Shown here: in pieces, positions 43,730 through 53,052 of the stretch
Layout: every line of letters starts with the position of its first letter
Numbering within the stretch: the first letter of the stretch is position 1
From: Cherax quadricarinatus
Lineage: Eukaryota > Arthropoda > Malacostraca > Decapoda > Parastacidae
Length of the DNA stretch: 64,000 nt
NCBI RefSeq assembly: GCF_038502225.1
Contig: NC_091293.1
Span: forward strand, 698,727-762,726
Direction of reading: 5' to 3'
The notes under the pieces: model-generated
The model's input: the letters and a program-made list of their open reading frames with translations, nothing else
The model's database searches: none
What the model was told of the DNA's origin: nothing
Position numbers and translations under genes: made by a program

Positions 43730-43894
43730 TTTTATCATATATCCCTATTTCATTATTTTATCTTAAATTATTCCTGTAGTATTACTATTTTATCATATAC
43801 TGTAATGTACAGTATTGTATTTTATGTATCCTAATGTATTTTATCAAATAATATATATGTTGTATTATGGTATTTCCTCAATACACATTGTACG
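43730..43894. other. AT-rich intron, nothing recognised
   Basis: Repeated TTTTATCATATA and TATTTTATCA words, no ORF, no known repeat. Confidence 0.4.
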
Positions 43895-44095
43895 TATATT
43901 CTCCATGAGGAAGTGGAACAGAATTCTTCCTCCGTAAGCCATGCGTGTCATAAGAAGCGACTAAAATGCCAGGAGCAAGAGGCTAGTAACCCTTTCTCCT
44001 GTATACATTTCTAAATTTAAAAAGAGAAACTTTCGTTTTTCTTTTTAGATCACCCTGCCTCAGTGGGATACTGCCTGTGTGTTAAGAAAAATTAT
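43895..44095 (+). repeat. Short LINE-A derivative (5' leader joined to 3' tail)
   Basis: GAGGAAGTGGAACAGAATTC, GCCATGCGTGTCATAAGAAG and CCTTTCTCCTGTATAC match the 5' leader of LINE-A copy 4 (22300-22440, reversed). It is then joined directly to a LINE-A-like 3' tail (GAAACTTTCGTTTTTC, CACCCTGCCTCAGTGGGATA). No coding sequence remains. It sits just upstream of the second host exon. Confidence 0.8.
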
Positions 44096-44155
44096 TATGT
44101 AATATCTTAAATGTTGGTGTTGTATTAATGTATTTGATGAATGTTACACTTGCAG

Positions 44156-44386
44156 TGTTCAGATGTATTATCCAAGTACGTTGGTGAGACAGAGAAGTCG
44201 TTGAACAAGGTGTTCAGGAGAGCGAGCGAGGCAGCACCAGCCATCATCTTCATGGATGAGGTGGACACTTTGTGTGGTGAACGTGGAGGCAGTGGTGGTC
44301 TGCTCTCTGAGCTTCTCTCCCTCATGACACACACACCAGATGTTATGGTTATTGCTGCAACTAATAGACCACATGCAGTAGATGAG
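44156..44386 (+). CDS. AAA+ ATPase exon (pore loop, Walker B, sensor 1)
   Basis: A 77-codon exon with acceptor ...ACACTTGCAG (AG at 44154-44155) and donor GATGAG|GTAAGT at 44387, phase 0 on both sides. The sequence CSDVLSKYVGETEKSLNKVF carries the substrate-gripping pore loop (Y-V-G). AIIFMDEVDTLCGERGG is Walker B with the catalytic DE, and VMVIAATNRPHAVDE is sensor 1. It continues the domain begun at 14040-14180 without loss or gain of residues relative to family relatives (...FFPLK then CSDVLSKYVGE). The next expected segment (ALLRPGR with the arginine finger) is not found to the right edge, so the following intron is at least 19.6 kb. Confidence 0.93.
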
Positions 44387-45171
44387 GTAAGTCTTCATTA
44401 TTAACTGTGTTGTGCTTGCCTTTGTTGACTCTGTGTGTAAAATATTTCTTTCCTTTCTCTTGATGCAACATACAAATACCCCAGACTACAAACATTCACA
44501 GCTTATAAACAAGGTATATATTGACTACAAAAGACCACTGGTTAACACACCAGATGTTGACACTTTTTTTTGTTTATTTTTTTTTCAGCAAACTAGTTGT
44601 ATCCCACCGAGGCAGGGTGACCTAAAGAGAAAAACAAAAGTTTCACATTTTGAAGGAGTTACTAGCCCCTTCCTCCCTTTTTTGTTAATACTGTTTCAAA
44701 ATTGTGGCATATTTATAGTGAACATGCCGTATTAATTAGCTTACATGGCGGAGTACACGTGTTGCACACTCTTCCTTATTCCCGAGAGAATCTTCCCCCT
44801 CAACCTACCTGTTGCAAGTCTTTCAACATTGCATAACTCCTGATGAAGTACAAAAATGTGAGAGGCCTTGTGCTAGTGTTTTCTATTCTGCTGTAGCTTG
44901 TTTTACATATAATGTATATATGTATATACATTAGAGGTAGTAGGTTGGTAGACAGCAACCACCCAGGGAGGTACTACCGTCCTGCCAAGTGAGTGTAAAA
45001 CGAAAGCTTGTAATTGTTTTACATGATGGTAGGATTGCTGGTGTCCTATTTTCTGTCTCATGAACATGCAAGATTTCAGGTACATCTTGCTACTTCTACT
45101 TACACTTAGGTCACACTACACATACATGTACAAGCATATATATATACACACCCTCTGGGTTTTCTTCTATT
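44387..45171. other. Intron; one short LINE-A-type relic
   Basis: No exon or ORF supported. A minus-strand LINE-A derivative relic lies at 44578-44685 (TATCCCACCGAGGCAGGGTG next to GAGTTACTAGCCCCTTCCTCC). The rest is unassigned. Confidence 0.5.
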
Positions 45172-45402
45172 TTCTTTATAGTTCTTATTCTTGTTTATTT
45201 CCTCTTATCTCCATGGGGAAGTGGAACAGAATTCTTCCTCCGTAAGCCATGCGTGTTGTAAGAGGCGACTAAAATGCCCGGAGCAAGGGGCTAGTAACCT
45301 CTTCTCTTGTATATATTACTAAATGTAAAAGGAGAAACTTTCGTTTTTCCTTTTGGGCCACCCCGCCTCGGTAGGATACGGCCGGTGTGTTGAAAGAAAG
45401 AT
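45172..45402 (+). repeat. Short LINE-A derivative, best-preserved copy
   Basis: About 145 bp match the LINE-A copy 4 leader, including upstream TTCTTATTCTTGTTTATTTC, CTCCATGGGGAAGTGG and GCCATGCGTGTTGTAAGAGG. It is then fused to the tail GAAACTTTCGTTTTTCC ... GGCCACCCCGCCTCGGTAGG. About 230 bp, non-coding. Both LINE ends are kept and everything between is gone, as in an internal-deletion derivative or a SINE that shares both ends. Confidence 0.82.
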
Positions 45403-45649
45403 GTACATACATGGAAGAGGTTGCAATAAAATGCCTGTCTGCAAATATACAAAAAATAGCACAATTGAAAAAATATAAATGAAAACTTCAGTGTTTTCAT
45501 GTGCTTACAGTGTGGAGATCTTGAGAGGGACACAGTATATATGAACTCAGATTAAGTTATAATATACAACTGTCAATAAATAAACTGAAGGGTGGATGAG
45601 GGGCTCGAACCGTGGTCTGTAAATTGACGGTAAATTTCTGTTTATTTAC
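45403..45649. other. Intron with a tRNA-like box
   Basis: Nothing coding. At about 45600-45625 the minus strand reads ACGGTTCGAGCCCCTCATCC, which looks like a tRNA B-box, perhaps the relic of a tRNA-derived SINE. No cloverleaf could be drawn. Confidence 0.35.
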
Positions 45650-45825
45650 ATTGTATATGTTACTAAGTGAGGGGATACCTCACTCAGGCATTATACAAGC
45701 GAGGGGATACTTCACTCAGGTATTATACAAGTGAGGGGATACCTCACTCAGGTATTATATAAGTGAGGGGATACCTCATTCAGATATTACACAAGTGAAG
45801 GGATACCTCACTCAAGTATCACAGT
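45650..45825. repeat. 32-bp minisatellite with a hairpin in every unit
   Basis: Five units of AAGTGAGGGGATACCTCACT plus CAGGTATTATAC. In each, GTGAGG and CCTCAC pair around a GGATA loop. Units differ by one to a few bases. Confidence 0.85.
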
Positions 45826-46064
45826 TATGAAAATTGAGGAATCGACCAGAAAATCGGACACTAAGTACCAACTTTGGAAACTTAAGTTGCAGTTCTCTCT
45901 CTCTGGCAGACTGCAAGTAAGCATAGCACCGAGCATATTACTACAAGTACATTTCAGTTCAGTAACCTCTGGAACAAATAAGCTTGTAGCAAATCTAAGT
46001 TTAGCTGGTTGAAAAGTCTGAAGGGTTGAGCCCAGGTGATTGATATCTGGTGTGATATCTGATA

Positions 46065-46284
46065 CAGGTCCGCCATCACAAATCCGGCAATCAGTTATTC
46101 GGTTCCTTCAGTTATTCGGCACTAATTTTGGCTAGCATAATTTCAAATTTCCAGGGTCGCCACACCAACCTGCTGGTACTGTTTGGTGGCGCTACTTGCT
46201 GCATAAGCCATTCCAATTTCTTTTTCTCCATTTATTGTTATAACCTGCTTATTTTTAGCCCTGCAAGAAACCCCTCTCACGGGC
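46065..46284. mobile_element. Left end of a TA-flanked DNA transposon; possible partner at 63444
   Basis: CAGGTCCGCCATCACAAATC begins at 46065 after TA. The reverse complement of the end at 63444 reads CAGGTCCTCCATCACAAATC; the match continues for 25 bp with one difference. Tigger2-like termini of this sort are known, but no transposase is visible. Either two relics or the ends of one element filled with insertions. Confidence 0.5.
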
Positions 46285-47840
46285 CCTAAGTATGTTATGG
46301 AGAAGGAGCTTAGACACAGGCGAGATTCCACAGTCACTAAAAACAACAGATATAGCCCCACTCCATAAAGGTGGCAGCAAAGCAGTAGCTAAGAACTATA
46401 GACCAATAGCTTTAATGTCCCACATCATAAAAATCTTTGAGAGAGTTCTAAGAAGCAGGATAGCAAACCACCTGGACTCCCAAAAATTGCACAACCCAGG
46501 GCAACATGGTTTCAGAGCAGGTCGCTCCTGCCTTTCGCAACTGCTTGACCACTATGATATGGTCCTAGATGCACTGGAAAACAAACAGAATGCGGATGTA
46601 GTATACACAGACTTTGCAAAAGCCTTTGACAAGTGCGACCATGGTGTAATAGCACACAAAATGCTTGCTAAAGGGATAACCGGCAAAGTAGGGAGATGGA
46701 TCTTCAACTTTCTAGCCAATCGCACACAAAGAGTAGTGGTAAACAGAGTTAAATCAGATGCTGCCATAGTGAAGAGCTCTGTCCCACAAGGCACAGTACT
46801 CACACCTATCCTGTTCCTTATTCTCATATCAGACATAGACAGAGATGTAAACCACACCGCTGTATCATCTTTTGCAGACGATACTAGGATCTGCATGAGA
46901 GTGTCATCCATTGAGGACACTGTTAACCTCCAAGAAGATATAAACCAAGTTTTCCAATGGGCAACGGAGAACAATATGATGTTCAATGAAGACAAATTTC
47001 AACTAATCCATTATGGAAAACTGGAGGAAATAATAACTAGAACTGAGTATACTACAAACTCCAATCACACAATAGAGAGGAAAAGTAATGTGAGAGACCT
47101 GGGAGTGGTAATGTCAGAGGATCGCACCTTCAAGGATCACAAAACTGCCACTATCACATCTGCTAGGAAACTGATAGGATGGATAATGAGAACATTCAAG
47201 ACAAGAGATGCTAAGCCATTGATGATCCTTTTTAAATCACTTATTCTTTCTAGGCTGGAATACTGCTGTACATTAACATCCCCATTCAAGGCAGGTGAAA
47301 TTGCAGAGCTAGAGAATGTACAGAGAACCTTTACTGCATGTATAAGTTCCATCAAACACCTTAACTACTGGGAGCGCCTGGAAGCACTTGACTTGTACTC
47401 ACTAGAGCGCAGGTGAGAGAGATATATCATAATCTACACCTGGAAGATTCTGGAGGGACTGGTCCCCAATATGCACACAGCAATCACTCCATACGAAAGC
47501 AAAAGACTTGGCAGGCGATGCAACATACCCCCAGTGAAAAGTAGGGGCATCACTGGTACACTAAGAGAAAACACAATGTGTCCGGGGCCCAAGACTGTTC
47601 AACAGCCTCCCACCAGCAATAAGGGGCATTACGGGAAGACCCCTGGTTGTCTTTAAGAGGGAGCTGGACAGATACCTAAAGACGGTGCCGGATCAGCTGG
47701 GCTGTGGTTCGTACGTTGGATTATGTGCGCCAAGCAATAACAGCCTCATTGATCAGGCCCTGATACACCGGGAGGCCTGGTCGTGGACCAGGCCGCAGGA
47801 CGTTGATCCCCGGAATTCCCTCCAGGTAGACTCCAGGTAG
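46285..47840 (+). mobile_element. CR1-like LINE, 5'-truncated
   Basis: Plus-strand copy of the family at 33.4 kb, starting at the RT finger region and ending with the 3' tail CTCCAGGTAGACTCCAGGTAG. The endonuclease is missing. Confidence 0.88.
46292..47660 (+). pseudogene. CR1-like reverse transcriptase with a nonsense codon and a frameshift
   Basis: RT motifs: APLHKGGSKAVAKNYRPIAL, GFRAGRSCLSQLLDHYD, YTDFAKAFDKCDHGVIAHK, SVPQGTVLTPILFLI and the catalytic SFADDTRICM. The frame stops at 47414-47416 (LYSLERR then TGA where the relative has CGA), continues homologous, and shifts again near 47577 (ENTMCPGP). 374 open codons before the stop. Confidence 0.9.
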
Positions 47841-48283
47841 CCATGGCTCCAATGAATAAAAGAAATACTTCTCATTATGTAAAGCACCTACACAGTACAT
47901 TATCCATTAAAGATAAGGTAGCTTTGAAGCCACTGCCGGTTACCATGAGCTCAGTCTCATGAAGCAGGAGAATATGCTTTATTATTGCACTAATATCAAC
48001 ACTATAGCTTATTTGCCTATCACAGTTGATCTAATATGACATAAGAAACAATATAAATAACATAAAACATGTTAAATACTCCAGAATGAACAATATTTGG
48101 CATAACACCGAGCAGTGAGCAGTTCGACAGAGTTATGAAGAGGATATGGTAAACAAATACCATTCTCCTATCCTTGTCTTGGGGGCTTATATTAGAGAAA
48201 ACAGAGTGTAGCACAGGGCTAACTATGATATACACTCGTACTCCACCATAAACATGAAACAAAAGTTATTTTCTCTCTATAGA
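47841..48283. other. Intron, nothing recognised
   Basis: AT-rich unique-looking sequence without ORF, repeat or exon signal that I can support. Confidence 0.4.
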
Positions 48284-48570
48284 TTATCACACATAGCAGC
48301 ATATGTGTAGAGAACCTAGGATAACCCCAAAAAAGTCAATGTGGCTTATTTTTAGTACCTGGCTTGGATTAGCCATATATGATTTTTGGTAAATATTCGA
48401 TTCCTAGCCAGGGTAGAAACATTAGGCGTGTTTCTTTACACCTGTTGTCTATGTTTACCCATCAGTAAATGGGTACCTGGGTGTTAGTCGACTAGTGTGG
48501 GTGTTATCCTGGGACACTGACCTAATTTTCTTGAAATACTCAGCATAACAAGTGCCTTTCTATACAGTAG
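48284..48570. repeat. SINE fragments (minus tail, then plus head with tRNA-type B-box)
   Basis: 48284-48360 is a reversed SINE tail (ACATAGCAGCATATGTGTAG, AACCTAGGATAACCCCAAAA). From about 48390 the plus strand reads ATTCGATTCCTAGCCAGGG, a good tRNA B-box (GGTTCGATTCC type), then GGGTACCTGGGTGTTAGTCG. This supports a tRNA-derived SINE head. Confidence 0.6.
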
Positions 48571-48960
48571 TATGTCACTCGTATTGTAGATAGTGACCCT
48601 CGTATTGTAGATAGTCTTAATGACCCTCGTGTAGTAGATAGTCTTTTTAGTATGATAATAAGATGTTATCTTCATTATAGAATAATAAGAAAATATTATA
48701 ACATTTGTATTATAATAATAAGGTAAAAGGACCCCAATGGAAATAAATCACTCTATCTCACTTTTTTGGGTTATCCCAGGTTCTCTACACATATACTGCT
48801 ATGTATGATAATTCTATGTAACTGTATTTGTGTATACCTGAATAAACTTACTGATGTCAGCTAGGCCTGTATACCTTGTACATGTACGTGTAGTAAATAA
48901 AGATATTATTATTATTATTATTATTATTATATTATTATTATTATTTTCTCATTTGTTTGT
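48571..48960 (+). repeat. Short direct repeats, SINE tail and (ATT)n
   Basis: 48580-48650 holds about three copies of a GACCCTCGT.TTGTAGATAGT word. 48725-48870 is a plus SINE tail (GACCCCAATGGAAATAA, TTTTTTGGGTTATCCCAGG, GTATACCTGAATAAACTTAC), then an (ATT)n run at 48905-48950. Confidence 0.65.
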
Positions 48961-50532
48961 TGGGTTATCTTATTCAAACTTGGGCAATGTATGATGGAAA
49001 GATACTTCTTCACGTACACCAAAAATGAAAGAAATCAGACCATAAATAGCGGAGTTCACTTCTCAGCCATTATATAACGGGATTATTTGGTAGTATGGTA
49101 GCGGGTGGTTAATGATAAGTCTTCTTCGGAGGCTTCTTACTTTATTAAGTCGTGGTGGGTACACAGGCTTGTGTTGTGCCCATGGCCCGGGCAGGGCCAT
49201 CCCACAAGAGAGAGCTGGGAGTACTTGTGTGTTGTTGCTAGGCCGCTGTGTGAGTGAGGCGGAGGCAAGTCTGGGCATACTGAAGTGGCAAGGCCTCTAG
49301 GTGGCAGCACCAGCATGGCGCGAAATATGAACTAAGCTGGCAGACAGCATGGGCTGTCTGTGCAGACAGTACAGGCTGTCTACATATGCTCGGCCACCTA
49401 CCGCACGTCGTCCCGACGCGACAATACTGGTGGTAAAATTAGCTCGGTCTCTCTCGTAGGAACAGGGCACAGAACACAAAATAAAAACATATATACATAT
49501 GGACATGGAAAAAAAACTTCCTACAGGGAGGGAAGAAAAAAACATGTGGGGTGTGCTAAACATCGTGGTCATAGGCAGTGAGCGTCGAAGGGCATCACTG
49601 CACGCCTTCCTGCATCTGGACAGATACTGCAACACAGGAGACATCGCTGCGGCTGAGCTGTGACGTAACAGGGTACGGTCTCCTCTGGAACGGTGAAGCA
49701 GTCATCGTAGGAGTCGCTGCAGGTTTCACTCAACCTGGGGCACAACATGCTGGTGCCCTCGAGTGAGGCGTCGACAAAACTCGGCAACTGGGCAGGACTT
49801 CTGGCAAGCGACTCAGGAGGACACTTCTCGACTGGTACTGTCGCTGGGCTGTCACTGCCGGCGAGCGTGGAGTGAGTTGTGGAGCGAGTCGGGGCAGAGA
49901 CGACTGGGCGAAACATCTGGGAGTCGTAACATCATACACCAGACTGCAGTGAGAGAGCTAGCAGTCAAAGTGACATCTTCTATGTGCAGGCTGCTCACTG
50001 AAGCTTGTGACATGAGGCTGACACAGCATGTCATTCTCTCGACAGTTGGAGTTATAGCAGAGGTTAGTCTAAGCGTCCCCAGACTTGTTTCTCTACATAT
50101 AACTGCACTCTGAAGGTCTGGAGGTGAAGTGAAACAAATCTCGATGGGAATCGTAGCAGGTACGATTCTGCAGAACAACATGAGCGACGAGCATAAAAGC
50201 TTTCTGTACAAGAGGGCTCATATGCTCAGGGCTGAGTAATCAGCTGTCAAACACACTGGTCACACAGGTGACTTAACACAGTGGTGCTACTCAGGTCTGG
50301 CTCAGACCTCACTGGACACACGGAAACTTTACACACACCGCGGTACAACATGGCTTAAACTAGCAAATGATGCTTTTCTGTGCATAAAACTGACACTAAG
50401 ACATATACTAAAATGTGAGAACACTGACTGAGAGGAATTAATTAACACGACATATATCTTCTCTCGATCTTCTCGACAATACTGAAATAATTACTAGAAA
50501 CACTCGATGTGACATCATGTGATGTCAGGCGT

Positions 50533-50815
50533 GATGACGTCAGCAGCACTGACATCAGCAGACATCTCGAAGTGACATCAGCAGACATCTCGAGGTGACG
50601 TCAGCAGACATCTCGAGGTGACGTCAGCAGACATCTCGAGGTGACGTCAGCAGACATCTCGAGGTGACGTCAGGCAGACATCTCGAGGTGACGTCAGCAG
50701 ACATCTCGAGGTGACGTCAGCAGACATCTCGAGGTGACGTCAGCAGACATCTCGAGGTGACGTCAGGCAGACATCATGACGTCATGAAGTTGGGCAGCAT
50801 CGTGGGTGACGTCAA
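50533..50815. promoter_or_regulatory. Array of perfect TGACGTCA (CRE) palindromes
   Basis: Eleven perfect TGACGTCA sites lie in about 290 bp. Eight of them are in a 23-24-bp tandem repeat (AGACATCTCGAGGTGACGTC plus AGC), along with two TGACATCA variants. TGACGTCA is the CREB/ATF binding site. Clustered sites inside a non-coding LTR-like element could act as an enhancer, or may only reflect repeat expansion. Confidence 0.8.
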
Positions 50816-50867
50816 TGTAATGCGGGCAGCAGACCACAGCATGTGGCCTGGGACATCTGGTAACTCA

Positions 50868-50960
50868 CGTGGCTGGTAGATCCACGTGACATCGCCCACA
50901 CCCACGTGGCGTCATGATCCACGTGGTGTCATGATCTACATGGCATGCTGGTCCACGTAG
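50868..50960. promoter_or_regulatory. Cluster of CACGTG E-boxes in short repeats
   Basis: Four CACGTG sites in about 60 bp, in repeats of CCACGTGGCGTCATGAT type, then two decayed units. CACGTG is bound by basic helix-loop-helix factors. It follows directly after the CRE array. Confidence 0.65.
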
Positions 50961-51831
50961 CTTCGAGTGGCCTCGGGCACTCGGATACACAGCTCTGGCA
51001 ATGAATTCACTTGGAAAACAGCAGAAAACACAGCAGAGGGAGTGGGCAGTGGTGAGTGGTGTATGGTAGACGGGTGAGCGTGAGTAGGGCGAGCATGGGC
51101 AAGGTGAGGAACAGCCACTTCCTCTCCTCTCCTCCCCCACCCACAAATACGTAGAGAACTCACACTGGACGCAGAAATCACCACAAAACTCACCTCTGGC
51201 TTGCTGAAACGGCTGTGCTGAGCTGAATAACAACAGCAACATACAAGTGATGCTGAACACGTGACTTGAGAAACAGCATGGGACGCTGTAGCGTGGGGTC
51301 ACTGTGACGCCACTTACAATTCTCGAAGAAATTCGGTAAATTTCGGCCTGGATCCTGCTTGTACCTGTGTCTGGATGCTCAAATGTGCAGACACGACATC
51401 AGGATAACTTGTTGAGAGACGGATGCTTCTTGCATGGGATGATGAAGTGAAGATGACTTCATCCCTCTTCCTTCCTCGCTTTGGGCAAACACACTGCTGC
51501 GACCACGCTGGTACCAATATAACGGTTTTGTTTGGTAGGTGCTGCAAGCGGGTGGTTAATGATACGTCTTCGGAGGCTTCTTCATTTATTATTAAGTCGT
51601 GGTGGGTACACAGGCTTGTGTTGTGCCCATGGCCCGGGCAGGGCCATCCCACGAGAGAGAGCTGGGAGTACTTGTGTCTTGCTGCTAGGCCGCTGTGTGA
51701 GTGAGGCGGAGGCAAGTCTGGGCATACTGAAGTGGCAAGGCCTCTAGGTGGCAGCACCAGCATGGCGCGAAATATGAACTAAGCTGGCAGACAGCATGGG
51801 CTGTCTGTGCAGACAGTACAGGCTGTCTACA

Positions 51832-52404
51832 ATTAGCGTCCGCTTAGCTGTATATTTTTGTATGGTTGTTATGGTTATATTCTCATTTTTTCGGTCTCAT
51901 TTGATAGAATGAAAGATATATTACAGAAATAGATATGATTTTGATTGCTTTCGTGACGAAAAGTACCTTGAAATTGCGCTCACAGTAGCGAAAATGTTCT
52001 TTTCTTTAGCGAAGCTCAAGAGTAAACAAATGACGTCACCGTCCAATATCTGTCCGCCTGCCAGTCTAAATTCCAGTACGGAGTAAGAATGGATTGACAT
52101 TATTTATACAATTATTACAATAATGCAGTAGTCTGCATAACAGTAAATCTTTTATTTTTTTTTTTTTTGAATAAAAATTCCAAATGGTAAGCAAGAGTAA
52201 TATAAGGAGGACCTGGAGCCATGACTAATGAACAGAGAAAATGTTATTTTAGTGCCAGGAATGTCTGCATTGTTTATTCTGGACACTATTTTGAAATTGG
52301 CATCTGTTGAAATTTGTGTGAAATCAGCCAAATTGCCAATTTCTGACCACTTTATTGGGTAGTTGAAATAAGTGAATGGGCGGTTTCTTGTACTCAGTTG
52401 ACAG
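51832..52404. repeat. piggyBac-type (PB family) internal fragment
   Basis: About 570 bp match the interior of PB-D (TTTGTATGG.TGTTATGG, GGTCTCATTTGATAGAATG, GTAGTCTGCATAACAGTAAA). Neither terminus is present. It is broken off at 52404 (TTGACAGAC). Confidence 0.75.
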
Positions 52405-52681
52405 ACTAGAAGTAAATAAGTATTCAGGTATACACAAATACAGTTACATAGATTATCATACATAGCAATATATGTATAGAAAACCTAGGATAACCCAGAA
52501 AAGTCAGACAAAGTGACTTATTTCCAGTACCTGGCTTGGGCTTGCCATTTATGATTTTTGGTAAATTTTTTTTCTCGGTTGTTTGTTGGGCTATCTCATT
52601 GAAACTTGGGCAATGTATGATGGAAAGATGCTTCTTAACATACAACAAAAACAAAAATGACGGATGATAAATAAGGGAGTT
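52405..52681 (-). repeat. SINE tail and duplicated PB-proximal segment
   Basis: 52420-52530 is a reversed SINE tail (AACCTAGGATAACCCAGAAA). 52560-52690 repeats 48955-49067 (ACTTGGGCAATGTATGATGG, GAGTTCACTTCTCAGCCAT). The region from about 48.95 to 52.8 kb is therefore a tandem duplication whose first unit was split by the LARD-like element. Confidence 0.65.
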
Positions 52682-53052
52682 CACTTCTCAGCCATTCGCC
52701 GCCTCTTTGCAGTATATTTTCGTATGGTTTTTATGGTTGTATTCTCATTTTTTGGACTCGTTTGATATAATGGAAGATATACAGTGGACCCCCGCATACC
52801 GTTGGCATCACATAATGTTAAATCTGCATACCGATACATTTTATCGCTAAGATTTTGCCTCGCATACCGCTAAAAAACCTGCTCAACGCTATTCGTCCGA
52901 GACGCGTCTAATATGCGGCCTGAGCCAGCCTCGCATGTTCCGCCGGTGGTATTGTTTACCAGCCAGCCTCCGCGGTAACATCCAAGCATACAGTCGGAAC
53001 ATTTCGTATTATTACAGTGTTTTTGGTGATTTTATCTGCAAAATAAGTGACC

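Larger units (their letters stand above)
49068..51831 (-). mobile_element. Non-coding element with about 315-bp terminal direct repeats (LARD-like)
   Basis: Direct repeats 49068-49383 and 51517-51831 match closely (GTCGTGGTGGGTACACAGGC, GCCATGGCCCGGGCAGGGCC as examples), with a few small indels. On the minus strand they begin TGTAGACAGCC. Next to the right-hand copy the minus strand reads TGGTACCAGCGTGG, which would suit a tRNA primer site. The 2.1-kb interior has no credible ORF, so a non-autonomous LTR-type element is the best guess. The expected CA end and a clean target duplication are not evident. The same host sequence without the insertion is seen at 52660-52720. Confidence 0.65.

Noticed and set aside
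45590..45625. Possible tRNA gene
   Set aside because: Only a B-box-like stretch on the minus strand; no A-box at the right distance and no cloverleaf.
49360..51763. Several ORFs of 60-150 codons on both strands in the LARD-like element
   Set aside because: No family resemblance, overlapping frames on both strands, GC-richer local sequence explains the lack of stops.
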